DNA from: Polaromonas sp.
GTDB lineage: Bacteria > Pseudomonadota > Gammaproteobacteria > Burkholderiales > Burkholderiaceae_C
NCBI RefSeq assembly: GCF_012927485.1
Contig: NZ_JABBPC010000036.1
Coordinates: 235,996-299,995 of the forward strand
DNA length: 64,000 nucleotides
Direction: 5' to 3'
Part shown: positions 8,689 through 17,893 of the stretch, in pieces
Position numbering within the stretch: position 1 is the first letter of the stretch
How the letters are laid out: each line of letters starts with the position of its first letter
Program-made: the position numbers and the translations under genes
The notes under the pieces: generated by a model
What the model saw: only the letters and a program-made list of their open reading frames with translations
Database searches by the model: none
What the model was told of the DNA's origin: nothing

Positions 8689-9537
8689 ATGCTCTGGTTA
8701 TTTCGTTTTTTCTCCCTGTGGCCGCTGGCCGTTTTGCACGCGGTGGGCGGAGGGTTGGGCTGGTTGGTTTGGGCCTTGAGCCCGTCGTACCGGGCGCAAT
8801 TTCGAGCCCATGTCACGCAGGCGGGGCTGCCGTTTGAGGTCGCCCGGCCTGCTATCGCCGAGGCCGGGCGTTTTGTCGCCGAACTGCCCAAGCTGTGGCT
8901 GCGGCCCAGCGCGCAGTCGTGCTTGTCCAATGTTCAGCTGGAAGGTCGCTCGCATGCCGAGCAGGCTTTTGCGACAGGTCGTGGCGTGATTTTCTTTGGC
9001 GCCCACTGCGGCAGTTTTGAACTGGGACCGCAAGCGCTGGCCGAGGTTTATGGACCCATCACCGCGATCTATCGGCCAGCCCGCAAAGCCTGGCTGGCCG
9101 AACTGGAGCGGCTTGCCCGCAACCGCCAGAATTTGACCGTGGTGCCGGCCAGTCTCAGTGGCATCCGCCTGATGCACAAGACCCTTAAGGCTAACCGTGC
9201 CGTCGCCATGTTGACCGACCAGGTGCCGCCGGAGGGTCTGGGGGTCTGGGCGCCTTTTTTTGGCCGACCGGCCTACACCATGACGCTGGCGGCCCGGCTG
9301 GCATTGCAAAGCGGCGCAAGCTTGCTGCCTGTGAGCTGTGAACGCCTGCCTCGTGGGAGGGGGTATTTGTTGAAAATTTGGCCGGCGGTGGCAGGCCTTG
9401 AAGTCGCTGAAAAAGCCGATGTGCTGCCGGTCGTAACAATCATTAACCAAGCGATTGAGGCGATTGTGTTGAGCCAGCCCGGCCAATATTTGTGGGGCTA
9501 CGCGCGCTACAAGACACCCCGCAAGGAACCCCGTTGA
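8689..9537 (+). CDS. LpxL/HtrB-type lipid A acyltransferase (first of pair)
   Basis: 282-aa inner-membrane acyltransferase of the lysophospholipid/lipid A late acyltransferase family, which transfers a fatty acyl chain to the lipid A precursor. The N-terminus is one hydrophobic anchor (MLWLFRFFSLWPLAVLHAV). The HX4E catalytic motif is HCGSFE (about 108-113), followed by the typical YRPARK and TDQVPPEG segments. The ATG at 8689 is preferred to the track TTG at 8650 because the anchor then starts normally, although no Shine-Dalgarno is visible. Its stop overlaps the start of the second copy (TGATG), so the two are probably translated together. Which acyl position it modifies cannot be read from sequence. 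Confidence 0.85.
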   Translation: MLWLFRFFSLWPLAVLHAVGGGLGWLVWALSPSYRAQFRAHVTQAGLPFEVARPAIAEAGRFVAELPKLWLRPSAQSCLSNVQLEGRSHAEQAFATGRGVIFFGAHCGSFELGPQALAEVYGPITAIYRPARKAWLAELERLARNRQNLTVVPASLSGIRLMHKTLKANRAVAMLTDQVPPEGLGVWAPFFGRPAYTMTLAARLALQSGASLLPVSCERLPRGRGYLLKIWPAVAGLEVAEKADVLPVVTIINQAIEAIVLSQPGQYLWGYARYKTPRKEPR

Positions 9538-10436
9538 TGTCTCGTCCGCCAGCCAATTATTTCAGTGCTTTCGCCACCCGAGCCGGCATCGCGCTCATGC
9601 AGGGGCTGGCTGTCTTGCCGCTGTCCTGGCTCCGCGCTTTGGGCACTGGCTTGGGTTGGACCCTGTATGCCCTCGTGAAGTCACGGCGGCGGGTAGTAGA
9701 AATCAATTTTGCCGTGTGTTTTCCCGAGCGTTCAGCGGCCGAACGGCGCCAGCTTACGCAACAGATGTTTATCTATTTTGCGCAAGCCTGGCTGGATCGG
9801 GCCTGGTTGTGGCATGCGCCCAAAAGCTGGGTACAGCGCCGCGTACATCTGACTGGCGCCGTGCACGAACTGACCGGCACTGGACCAACGGTGATTTTTC
9901 TGCCGCATTTTGTCGGGCTCGATGCGGCTTGGGCAGGTGTGGCGCTAATGTTGCCCCGGCTATCGACCACGATTTACACCGATCAGTCGAACAAGCTGGT
10001 CGATGAATGGATATTGCGGGGGCGACAGCGCTTTGGCCATCTGCGCTTGTTTGGGCGGGTGGACGGCGTCAAACCGATCGTGGCGGCGCTGCGTGAAGGG
10101 CAGCCCTTGTATTTGCTGCCCGACATGGACTTTGGCCCCGAAGATTCGGTGTTTGTGCCGTTCTACGGCATCCCGACTGCGACCGTGCCGTCGCTGTCGC
10201 GCTTTGCCAGGCTGGGCCGGGCCAAGGTGGTGCCGCTGTTACCCCGCATTACGGCGGCGGGCTACGAGGTGCAGGTATTGCCTGCCTGGGATAATTTTCC
10301 CAGTGATGATCCGCTGCTGGACACGGCACTGATGAACGCTCGTCTGCAGCAGTACATCGACACCATGCCGGCGCAATACTACTGGGTGCACAAACGCTTC
10401 AAGACCCGGCCCGATGGAGAGCGCTCGTTGTATTGA
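9537..10436 (+). CDS. LpxL/HtrB-type lipid A acyltransferase (second of pair)
   Basis: 299-aa paralogue of the preceding gene. The start ATG overlaps the upstream TGA by one base, arguing for translational coupling; the longer track start at 9492 would overlap the first gene's 3' end. It has an N-terminal hydrophobic anchor (ALMQGLAVLPLSWL), the HX4D motif HFVGLD (about 124-129), and conserved IYTDQSN, LLPDMDFG and VPFYGI segments. The adjacent paralogues presumably add different secondary acyl chains to lipid A. It ends 23 bp from the convergent hydrolase gene with no obvious terminator. Confidence 0.87.
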   Translation: MSRPPANYFSAFATRAGIALMQGLAVLPLSWLRALGTGLGWTLYALVKSRRRVVEINFAVCFPERSAAERRQLTQQMFIYFAQAWLDRAWLWHAPKSWVQRRVHLTGAVHELTGTGPTVIFLPHFVGLDAAWAGVALMLPRLSTTIYTDQSNKLVDEWILRGRQRFGHLRLFGRVDGVKPIVAALREGQPLYLLPDMDFGPEDSVFVPFYGIPTATVPSLSRFARLGRAKVVPLLPRITAAGYEVQVLPAWDNFPSDDPLLDTALMNARLQQYIDTMPAQYYWVHKRFKTRPDGERSLY

Positions 10437-10459
10437 GCAGTTCTTTGGGATTGGTTTAT

Positions 10460-11371
10460 TCAGCGCAGGAATTGTTGTAGATAACGAGCTACCAGCTCGG
10501 GTTGTTCATGCACGATCCAGTGCGTGGCGCCCTCTACCCGGTGCAGGGTCATTTCGGGTACGAACTGGTCCAGCCCGTCGAGCAGTGCAGGGGGCAAGGC
10601 GGTGTCTCCCATCGCCCAGATCACCAGCGTGGGAAGGTGGATTTCGAGCATCGCCTGGGGAATCGTCACCGCCGCTGCGGCTGGATCGTTGTGCGGCGGG
10701 CCGGGACGGGGCGGGCGCAGCGGTGAGGCTCTGTAGTAATTACAGGGGCCCGTCAAGCCTTGAGTCCATACCGCCCGGTAGCGCGCCTTGACCGCTTCGG
10801 TCAGCCAGGCGTGTGGCCCTTCCACCGCGCCCATTTGGGTAAAAAATTCCCAGAGTCGCCGGAAGTCGTTCTCGGCGAGAAGGGCTTCCGCGTCGGGGCG
10901 GATCAGGAAATTCATGTACGCGCTGGCGGCCTGCTGTGTGGGTGAGTGCTGCAGTTCGCGGAGGAAAGTACCGGGATGCGGCGAGTTGATGATGGCCAGC
11001 TTTTTCATGCAGTCGGGTTGCGCCGCCGCGAGGTTCCAGGCCACCGCCCCACCCCAGTCGTGCGCAATCAGACATTCGATCTGACCGCCCTCCAGGTCAA
11101 TCAGTGCTGCAATGTCTTTCACCAGTTGTTTGGGCCGGTAAGCGGCGACATCGCTTGGCGCACTCGACTGCTCAAAGCCGCGCAGGTTAGGCGCAACACA
11201 ACGAAAGCCGCCGTTTTCGGGTTGAGAAAAATACGTCATCAGGCCGTCCCAGACAAAGGCGGCTTCCGGAAAACCGTGCAAAAACAGCAGCACCGGCCTC
11301 CCTCTGGCCCCAACGGTACGGCATGACAGGGTGATGCCATGCGGCAATACTTGCGAACTGGTTTCAATCAT
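10460..11371 (-). CDS. Alpha/beta hydrolase, epoxide hydrolase/dehalogenase-like
   Basis: 303-aa alpha/beta-hydrolase of the branch with an Asp nucleophile. Visible parts are the oxyanion-hole motif HGFPE (32-36), nucleophile elbow AHDWGGA with Asp105, a second acid in WAMGDTALPP (about 255) and the catalytic His in EGATHWIVHEQP near the C-terminus. The HGFPE and DWGG combination is typical of epoxide hydrolases and fluoroacetate/haloalkane dehalogenases. A cap region includes NYYRASPLRPP. The substrate is unknown. It stands alone between lpxL2 (convergent) and engB (same strand, 109-nt gap), so it appears to be its own transcription unit or an engB-distal gene. Confidence 0.8.
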   Translation of the reverse strand: MIETSSQVLPHGITLSCRTVGARGRPVLLFLHGFPEAAFVWDGLMTYFSQPENGGFRCVAPNLRGFEQSSAPSDVAAYRPKQLVKDIAALIDLEGGQIECLIAHDWGGAVAWNLAAAQPDCMKKLAIINSPHPGTFLRELQHSPTQQAASAYMNFLIRPDAEALLAENDFRRLWEFFTQMGAVEGPHAWLTEAVKARYRAVWTQGLTGPCNYYRASPLRPPRPGPPHNDPAAAAVTIPQAMLEIHLPTLVIWAMGDTALPPALLDGLDQFVPEMTLHRVEGATHWIVHEQPELVARYLQQFLR

Positions 11372-11480
11372 GGGGCTACGCTTTCATGGCTTTTTACAGG
11401 GCGATGCAAAAGCTAAAGCCACTTTTTGTAAACTGACTTTGGTCGACCGGCGCCGGCCGCGTTTTTCGGCCCAGCGGGCT

Positions 11481-12209
11481 TCAAAGTTCGGTCGGTGACT
11501 CCGGCGCAACGGCTTCGGCGTCTGGCACTGCTTTGGGTTTTTTCACTGGCTTTTCGGCTGGATGCGCCCAGTCCCACAAGTGTTGGGCGACTTCTTCCAC
11601 GCCTTGGCGCTTCAACGCCGAGAAGAGTTTGACATCCCCGCCGCCGGCTTGTAGTCGCACAATGGACAGGGCCTTCGCCCCTTCGGTCTTGTTAAGTTTG
11701 TCAGATTTGGTTAACAGCACCAAAAATTTAAGGCCCTCAGCGACCCGAGGCCGGATCACGTCAAGCAGCACTTCGTCGAGTTCTGTGAGGCCCAAGCGAG
11801 GGTCGCACAGCAACACCACCGCCTTGAGGTTATCGCGGGTTTGCAGGTAGTTCCCCATCACTTGTTGCCAGCGGTACTTAGCCTCTTTAGGCACTGCTGC
11901 ATAGCCATAACCGGGCAAGTCGGCCAGCATCGCGTCGGTCACGCCTTGCTTGCCCAAACTGAACAGGTTGATACTTTGCGTGCGGCCCGGTGTTTTTGAG
12001 GCAAAGGCCAGCCGGTGTTGCTGCGTCAGCGTGTTGATGCAGGTCGATTTCCCGGCGTTGGATCGGCCTACGAAGGCGATCTCGGGAACCTCTAGCCGGG
12101 GTAGGTGTTTCAGTTCGGGCGCTGTGGTCAGGAATTTTGCCGTGTGAAGCCAACCCATGGCGATTTTGGGGTCGGGGCGGGAAGAAGGTATAGAGGCGGA
12201 TGAGGTCAT
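11481..12209 (-). CDS. engB: Ribosome-biogenesis GTPase EngB (YihA/YsxC)
   Basis: 242-aa GTPase needed for large ribosomal subunit assembly. The G motifs are G1 GRSNAGKST (48-56), G2 TPGRTQ, G3 DLPGYGYA and G4 LTKSDKLNK. The C-terminus carries a Lys/Pro/Glu-rich tail (EKPVKKPKAVPDAEA) beyond the ~205-aa core, common in Burkholderiales. It is divergent from the cytochrome c4 gene across a 179-nt gap. No Shine-Dalgarno was seen before the ATG, but the N-terminus up to the G1 motif has family-like spacing. Confidence 0.95.
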   Translation of the reverse strand: MTSSASIPSSRPDPKIAMGWLHTAKFLTTAPELKHLPRLEVPEIAFVGRSNAGKSTCINTLTQQHRLAFASKTPGRTQSINLFSLGKQGVTDAMLADLPGYGYAAVPKEAKYRWQQVMGNYLQTRDNLKAVVLLCDPRLGLTELDEVLLDVIRPRVAEGLKFLVLLTKSDKLNKTEGAKALSIVRLQAGGGDVKLFSALKRQGVEEVAQHLWDWAHPAEKPVKKPKAVPDAEAVAPESPTEL

Positions 12210-12388
12210 GGTGGGGCGCTCGCTGGAGGTCGGTTGCAGGCGGTGGCGTGCGGTGAAGAGGGCGTCAGTCAGCGGGTCGTGGTCGGTGAGCGGCTACCGC
12301 GGCAAGTTCCGGATAATCAGAATCGCCTCTAAGCATTGTAAAATCACAGAGTTCAAAGTATTGTGCGCCAACCAATTAAAACCTCGAT

Positions 12389-13021
12389 ATGAAGCTGTTC
12401 GCTACTTCCCTACTGGCCGTTTTGCTGGCCGTGTCTGCCGTATCTTCATTTGCCGCCGCCGCGGAGCCCGCCAAGGTTGCTAAACCTGATCTGGTCAAAG
12501 GCGAGGCCAGCTTTACGGCTGTTTGCGTGAGCTGCCACGGCGCTGACGGCAACTCGACCACGCCCGCCTATCCCAAGTTGGCCCAGCAACACCCTGAGTA
12601 TCTGGTCAAGCAATTGCAGGAATTCAAAGCCGGCAAGCGCCAAAACGCCATCATGCTAGGCTTTGCGTCGACGCTTTCCGAAGAGGACATGAGAAATGTT
12701 GCCTATTGGGTCACGTCGAAAAAGGCCAGTCCTGGTTTTGCCAAAGACAAAGAGCTGTCGGCCCTCGGCGAGCGTATCTACCGCGGGGGGGTGGCTGATC
12801 GACAGATTCCCGCTTGTGCGGGATGCCACAGTCCGAACGGCGCTGGCATTCCGGCGCAGTATCCTCGTTTGAGTGGCCAGCATGCGGACTATGTCACCAC
12901 GCAACTGACTTCTTTTCGCGATGGCATCCGCAACAATAGCCTGCAAATGACGCAGGTTGCTTCCAAGCTCAATGACCGCGAGATCCGCGCTTTGGCCGAC
13001 TACATTGCGGGCTTGCGTTGA
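12389..13021 (+). CDS. Dihaem cytochrome c4
   Basis: 210-aa periplasmic electron carrier that usually passes electrons from the bc1 complex to terminal oxidases. A Sec signal peptide (MKLFATSLLAVLLAVSAVSS...AAAAE) is followed by two homologous class-I cytochrome domains with CVSCH (46-50) and CAGCH (about 143-147). The Met ligands probably lie in the IMLGFAS and LQMTQVAS segments. Length and two-domain layout match cytochrome c4. It sits just upstream of resB-ccsB, the machinery that attaches its haem, and is followed by a strong intrinsic terminator. The bc1 operon later in the window is a likely electron donor. Confidence 0.92.
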   Translation: MKLFATSLLAVLLAVSAVSSFAAAAEPAKVAKPDLVKGEASFTAVCVSCHGADGNSTTPAYPKLAQQHPEYLVKQLQEFKAGKRQNAIMLGFASTLSEEDMRNVAYWVTSKKASPGFAKDKELSALGERIYRGGVADRQIPACAGCHSPNGAGIPAQYPRLSGQHADYVTTQLTSFRDGIRNNSLQMTQVASKLNDREIRALADYIAGLR

Positions 13022-13027
13022 GCGAAT

Positions 13028-13057
13028 GGGTTTACGGGTGACGTAAGCCCTTTTCTC
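13028..13057 (+). terminator. Intrinsic terminator of the cytochrome c4 gene
   Basis: A 9-bp stem (GGGTTTACG / CGTAAGCCC, one G-T pair) with loop GGTGA is followed by TTTTCTC, starting 6 nt after the stop codon. This is a textbook Rho-independent terminator position and shape. Confidence 0.8.
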
Positions 13058-13119
13058 AGAAATTATGCATAGATCGTTTGCAGTATTGAACCTAAGCCTC
13101 CAAAGTCGATCTCATCGAA

Positions 13120-13151
13120 GCGGGCCTTTCTGATAAAAGTCCGCTTTTTTT
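13120..13151 (+). terminator. Second intrinsic terminator, just upstream of resB
   Basis: A 10-bp stem with one mismatch (GCGGGCCTTT / AAAAGTCCGC, loop CTGAT) is followed by seven T, a G and five more T. It lies about 70 nt after the first terminator and 86 nt before the preferred resB ATG. It may be a back-up terminator, an attenuator of resB-ccsB or the end of a short RNA; the sequence alone does not decide. Confidence 0.7.
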
Positions 13152-13237
13152 GTTTTTGCTGATTTTTCTTCCGTCGGCTCGCTCCGCTTGGTGTGCCGCT
13201 GACGCCTTTTGAACCGACATCAGAACCAACTTTCCGC

Positions 13238-15439
13238 ATGACAGTTTCCACCCAAGGCATGAAAGTCAACTGGGGTTCCCGCACTCTCCGGGCGTCCGTG
13301 GAGTTGCTGTCGTCGATGCGATTTTCCATTTCGCTGTTGACGGTCATCTGCATTGCGTCCGTCATCGGAACGGTGCTCAAGCAACAAGAGCCGCTGAGCA
13401 ACTATGTGAACCAGTTCGGACCGTTCTGGGCGCAGGTTTTCAACCTGACCAGCTTGAACACCATCTACAGCGCCTGGTGGTTTTTGCTGATTCTGACCTT
13501 TCTTGTTATCAGCACCAGTCTTTGCATTGCACGCAACGCGCCCAAAATTCTGATTGACCTGAGCCAGCTGAAGGAAAACGTCCGCGAACAAAGCCTCAAG
13601 GCGTTTGGCCACCGTGCTGAGGGGGCCCTTGCGGAGTTGCCTGAAGTAGCGGCCCGCCGTATTGGTCAAACGCTGGTGCAAAGCGGCTGGAAGGTCAAAC
13701 TGCAGCAAAGAAATACCGGCTGGATGGTGGCCGCCAAAAAGGGCACCGCTAACAAGTTGGGCTACATCGCGGCACACAGCGCAATTGTGCTGATCTGCGT
13801 GGGGGGTCTGCTTGATGGCGACATGATGGTGCGCGCGCAAATGTGGTTGGGGGGGAAATCTATCTACACCGGCGGCGGACTGATTTCCGATGTACCTTCC
13901 CAGCATCGGCTGAGTGACAGCAACCCAACGTTTCGCGCGAATCTTCTGGTCGCCGAGGGAACGCAATCCGGGACTGCCATTCTGAACCAGCCCGGCGGTG
14001 TGCTCCTGCAGGAACTGCCGTTTTCGATTGAACTGAAAAAATTCATCGTCGAGTATTACTCCACCGGCATGCCCAAGCTGTTTGCAAGCGACATCATCAT
14101 TCATGACAAGGAGACTGGCGACAAGGTCCCGGTGCGGGTGGAGGTCAATCACCCTGCCAAGTACAAGGGCGTCGAAATATACCAGTCCAGCTTTGACGAC
14201 GGTGGTTCCAGTGTCACGCTCAAGGCGATACCGATGGCTGCGGCGAGCAAGCCGTTCGAAATTCAGGGCACGATTGGCGGTTCCAGCAGCCTGACGAGTG
14301 GCGCAGAAAAACTGACGCTTGAATATACGGCGCTGCGCGTCATTAATGTCGAAAACTTCGCTGCTGGGGGCAACCAGGGCAGCGGCTCGGGTACGGATGT
14401 GCGTAAAGTCGATTTGCGCCAGGCTATCGACACCCGCTTGGGTGCAGCCAATAAAACCGTCACGCAAAAAGAGCTCCGCAATGTCGGCCCAAGCGTGCGC
14501 TACAAGTTGCGCGATGCGGCCGGTCAAGCCCGTGAGTTTCAAAACTATATGCTACCCGTCAAGGTGGATGAAGGCTTGGACAGCCCGGCGGTGTTTTTGA
14601 TGGGTGTGAGAGAAACGCCGGCCGATGCCTTTCAGTACCTGCGGATTCCCGTCGACGCGGAAGGCAGTATGGAAACCTTTGTACGCCTCCGCGCCGCGTT
14701 GGCTGACCCCGCGCAGCGCGAACTCGCTGTCAACCGATATGCCAGTCAAGCTATTGGCCCTGACCGCCCCGAACTGATTCCGCAGCTCGCCGCCTCCGCA
14801 TCGCGTGCGCTGGCACTGTTTGCAGGTAGCGGAGCCCCCGGCCCGTCATCGGGCAATGTAAAGACAGCGGCCGGGTTAGAGGCTATCTCTAACTTTATGG
14901 AAGCCAACGTCCCGGAAGCCGAGCGCAACCGTGCTGGCGAGATGCTGGTTCGTATTCTTAATGGCGGGCTGTTTGAGCTCACACAGATGACGCGAGAGCA
15001 AAGCGGCCTGAAGCCGCTGCCACAGGACGAGAAAACCCGGGCTTTCATGTCGCAGATGGTTCTCAGCCTGTCCGACGCCCCCCATTATCCGGCGCCGATG
15101 GCCTTTGAGCTCAAAGATTTCACACAAGTGCAGGCCAGTGTGTTCCAGGTGGCACGGGCGCCGGGCAAAACGGTTGTCTACCTGGGCTGTGGCTTTCTGA
15201 TATTGGGGATATTTGCCATGCTGTACGTGCGCGAGCGGCGTGTTTGGGTCTGGCTGGCACCCCGTCAGACCGACTTTACTGCCGAATCTGGAAATCCCAT
15301 TGCGGTGGGCGGGCATCCAGTGTCAGAATCTACCGCAAGCAGCTACGCGACCATGGCCTTGTCCACCAATCGTAAAACCATGGACGGTGATAAAGAGTTT
15401 GAGATGTTGAAAACGAAACTGTTGCAGGCACCTTTATGA
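13238..15439 (+). CDS. resB: Cytochrome c biogenesis protein ResB
   Basis: About 733-aa membrane protein that works with CcsB/ResC in system II to move haem to the periplasm and attach it to apocytochromes. It has an N-terminal pair of membrane helices (MRFSISLLTVICIASVIGT; AWWFLLILTFLVISTSLCI), a third helix near YIAAHSAIVLICVGG, a large periplasmic domain and a last helix VVYLGCGFLILGIFAMLYV. The GTG at 13193 in the track is possible, but ATG 13238 or 13259 seem better; none has a clear Shine-Dalgarno, so the start is uncertain. It overlaps ccsB by ATGA. A strong terminator-like hairpin lies directly upstream. The substrate cytochrome c4 is encoded just before it. Confidence 0.9.
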   Translation: MTVSTQGMKVNWGSRTLRASVELLSSMRFSISLLTVICIASVIGTVLKQQEPLSNYVNQFGPFWAQVFNLTSLNTIYSAWWFLLILTFLVISTSLCIARNAPKILIDLSQLKENVREQSLKAFGHRAEGALAELPEVAARRIGQTLVQSGWKVKLQQRNTGWMVAAKKGTANKLGYIAAHSAIVLICVGGLLDGDMMVRAQMWLGGKSIYTGGGLISDVPSQHRLSDSNPTFRANLLVAEGTQSGTAILNQPGGVLLQELPFSIELKKFIVEYYSTGMPKLFASDIIIHDKETGDKVPVRVEVNHPAKYKGVEIYQSSFDDGGSSVTLKAIPMAAASKPFEIQGTIGGSSSLTSGAEKLTLEYTALRVINVENFAAGGNQGSGSGTDVRKVDLRQAIDTRLGAANKTVTQKELRNVGPSVRYKLRDAAGQAREFQNYMLPVKVDEGLDSPAVFLMGVRETPADAFQYLRIPVDAEGSMETFVRLRAALADPAQRELAVNRYASQAIGPDRPELIPQLAASASRALALFAGSGAPGPSSGNVKTAAGLEAISNFMEANVPEAERNRAGEMLVRILNGGLFELTQMTREQSGLKPLPQDEKTRAFMSQMVLSLSDAPHYPAPMAFELKDFTQVQASVFQVARAPGKTVVYLGCGFLILGIFAMLYVRERRVWVWLAPRQTDFTAESGNPIAVGGHPVSESTASSYATMALSTNRKTMDGDKEFEMLKTKLLQAPL

Positions 15440-16809
15440 ATACTACAAGTATCAACACCACCACGTTGTCGGCCGGAAGACACAGCACCACGCTGAGTCT
15501 GAACGAGGGCTATTTCTCCAAGCGCAGCCCGCTGGACTGGATGTTTGCCGCGCTGGTCGTGGGGGGCTTTCTTTACGCTTTTGCCCGCTACAGCACGTTT
15601 ATGGATGTGTACGAAAAGGGCATCCTGATGGCGGCCATTCCGGCGACGATTGCCATGGGTTGGTTCTGGCGCCCTCTGCGGGTGCTGATGCTGGTCGTCA
15701 CCGGCTTTGCGTTGCTTGGTATTGCCTCCTACCAGGGCGATCTGGCACGGGCAGAACAGGTGTTTTGGCTGAAGTATTTTCTGTCCAGTCAATCCGCGAT
15801 TTTGTGGATGAGCATGCTCTTCTTCATGAGTACTATTTTTTATTGGCTCGGCATGTTCGCTGGACGTGAAGGTTCAGGCCAGAGTGCGGTGCTGGAGTCC
15901 CTGGGTTCGAAAATCGCCTGGGTAGCGGTGGGCATGGCGCTGATTGGCACGCTGGTGCGCTGGTATGAAAGTTACCTCATTGGTGCCGACGTCGGGCATA
16001 TTCCGGTCAGTAATCTGTATGAAGTGTTTGTGCTGTTTTGCTGGATGACGGCAGCGTTCTATCTTTACTTCGAGGAAAAGTACCACACCCGTGCGCTGGG
16101 TGCTTTCGTCATGCTGGTGGTGAGCGCCGCAGTTGGATTTTTACTGTGGTACACCATCGTGCGCGAAGCCCATCAAATCCAGCCGCTGGTACCGGCCCTT
16201 AAAAGCTGGTGGATGAAGCTGCACGTGCCTGCCAATTTCATTGGCTACGGTATGTTTTCGCTGGCGTCCATGGTGTCACTCGCTTACCTGGTCAAACAGC
16301 AGGCGACTGAAACCCGCTGGTACAAGCTCACGCCGTTGTGGTTGCTGGGCGTCGTGTTGTGTTTTGTTCCGATTGTTTTCCGTAAATCGCCTGCCGACGT
16401 GGGCGGCGGCAACTATTGGGTGGGCTATCTGGTCGTGGCCGGTTTGATCGCTTCCCTGATTTTGTTGGGCCGCAAGCGTATTGCTGCTCGCCTGCCGAGC
16501 TTTGAAGTGCTTGACGATGTGATGTACAAGGCGATTGCAGTCGGTTTTGCCTTCTTTACGATTGCCACTGTGCTCGGTGCGCTCTGGGCGGCCGAGGCTT
16601 GGGGGGGGTACTGGAGCTGGGATCCCAAGGAAACCTGGGCATTGATTGTCTGGCTTAACTACGCCGCCTGGCTGCACATGCGGCTTATGAAGGGGTTGCG
16701 GGGGACTGTCGCCGCATGGTGGGCGCTGGCCGGGGTGGCGGTGACCTCATTTGCGTTTTTGGGAGTCAATATGTTTCTGTCAGGTTTACACAGTTACGGA
16801 ACCTTGTAG
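15436..16809 (+). CDS. ccsB: Cytochrome c synthase subunit CcsB/ResC (CcsA family)
   Basis: 457-aa polytopic membrane protein, the haem-handling partner of ResB. The diagnostic Trp-rich WWD motif is present as WGGYWSWDPKETWAL in the C-terminal half, with conserved His residues nearby (KLHVPANFIGYG and WLHMRLMK) that would hold haem. Many hydrophobic helices are visible. The start overlaps the resB stop (ATGA), indicating coupled translation. Gene naming differs between species (ccsB, ccsA, resC). The presence of this pair implies system II rather than the CcmABCDEFGH pathway, though the rest of the genome is not visible. Confidence 0.92.
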   Translation: MNTTSINTTTLSAGRHSTTLSLNEGYFSKRSPLDWMFAALVVGGFLYAFARYSTFMDVYEKGILMAAIPATIAMGWFWRPLRVLMLVVTGFALLGIASYQGDLARAEQVFWLKYFLSSQSAILWMSMLFFMSTIFYWLGMFAGREGSGQSAVLESLGSKIAWVAVGMALIGTLVRWYESYLIGADVGHIPVSNLYEVFVLFCWMTAAFYLYFEEKYHTRALGAFVMLVVSAAVGFLLWYTIVREAHQIQPLVPALKSWWMKLHVPANFIGYGMFSLASMVSLAYLVKQQATETRWYKLTPLWLLGVVLCFVPIVFRKSPADVGGGNYWVGYLVVAGLIASLILLGRKRIAARLPSFEVLDDVMYKAIAVGFAFFTIATVLGALWAAEAWGGYWSWDPKETWALIVWLNYAAWLHMRLMKGLRGTVAAWWALAGVAVTSFAFLGVNMFLSGLHSYGTL

Positions 16810-16894
16810 GCGTGAGGTGACTCCAGGTAATTGAATCCGTGTAAGAAATGGTCGCGTATTAAGACTAGCCATTATTTCCCTTCAAGGACCGTTC

Positions 16895-17893
16895 ATGCTC
16901 ATCAGGACCACCGCCAGCTCGTTTGATTCCCCGGTTTCCAGCGAAATAACGCCTCAGGACATTTATCATGCCCGCCGCGACCTGATGAAGCTAGTGGCTA
17001 CGGGTGCCGCTGGGGTAACGCTGGCAAGCTGGGCGGGGCGCCGAGCCTTCGCTCAAACGATTCAAAAGCCAGGTAAGCTGGCGGTACTGCCTGCTGGAAA
17101 ATCAGCGGTTGCCGGCGCAATGACCCTGGAAAAAATCACCGATTACAAAGACGCCACGAGCTATAACAACTACTACGAGTTTGGTACTGACAAGGCAGAT
17201 CCGGCTAAAAATGCGCATACGCTGGTAACAAAGCCCTGGTCGGTCGTCGTGGAAGGTTTGGTCAAGCAACCAAAAACCTACACGCTCGAAGACCTGATCA
17301 AGCTCAGCCCTCAGGAAGAGCGTATCTATCGCCACCGCTGCGTAGAGGGCTGGTCCATGGTGATCCCCTGGGTCGGTTATTCGTTGGCTGAATTGATCAA
17401 AAAAGTTGAGCCGCTGGGGAGCGCAAAATATGTCGAGTTCGTTACCCTTGCCGACCCTAAAACCATGCCCTTTGTCGGCTCGCGCGTGCTGGACTGGCCT
17501 TATGTCGAGGCACTGCGCCTCGACGAGGCGATGAACCCCTTGGCCCTGCTGGCGTTCGGCATGTATGGGGAAGTGCTGCCGAATCAGAATGGCGCGCCTG
17601 TGCGTCTGGTGGTTCCGTGGAAATACGGTTTCAAAAGCGGAAAAAGTATCGTCAAGATCAGGTTCACCGACAAGGAGCCCCGAACCGCTTGGAACAAGGC
17701 CGCCGCGCAGGAATATGGTTTTTATTCCAACGTCAATCCGACTGTGGACCATCCGCGCTGGAGTCAGGCCACTGAGCGGAGGATTGGTGAAGACGGTTTG
17801 TTTGCGAAAAAGCGTAAAACCCTGATGTTCAATGGTTACGAAGCGCAAGTCGGCCAGTTGTACGCCGGCATGGACCTCAAGAAGTTGTTCTGA
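16895..17893 (+). CDS. msrP: Periplasmic methionine sulfoxide reductase, molybdopterin subunit
   Basis: 332-aa MsrP (formerly YedY), which repairs oxidised methionines in periplasmic proteins using a Mo-molybdopterin centre. The twin-arginine leader is [20 protein letters not shown] with an AFAQ cleavage region. The Mo-ligating cysteine is Cys149 in YRHRCVEGW. Further conserved segments are [24 protein letters not shown] and [18 protein letters not shown] precedes the ATG. It overlaps msrQ by one base (TGATG), the usual operon. The tatABC genes elsewhere in the window would export it. The family is present at normal length with no odd features. Confidence 0.96.
   Translation: MLIRTTASSFDSPVSSEITPQDIYHARRDLMKLVATGAAGVTLASWAGRRAFAQTIQKPGKLAVLPAGKSAVAGAMTLEKITDYKDATSYNNYYEFGTDKADPAKNAHTLVTKPWSVVVEGLVKQPKTYTLEDLIKLSPQEERIYRHRCVEGWSMVIPWVGYSLAELIKKVEPLGSAKYVEFVTLADPKTMPFVGSRVLDWPYVEALRLDEAMNPLALLAFGMYGEVLPNQNGAPVRLVVPWKYGFKSGKSIVKIRFTDKEPRTAWNKAAAQEYGFYSNVNPTVDHPRWSQATERRIGEDGLFAKKRKTLMFNGYEAQVGQLYAGMDLKKLF

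Noticed and set aside
13220-14542. 440-aa minus-strand ORF
   Set aside because: Antisense to resB, composition typical of a shadow frame (His/Gln/Arg-rich), no recognisable domain or start signal.
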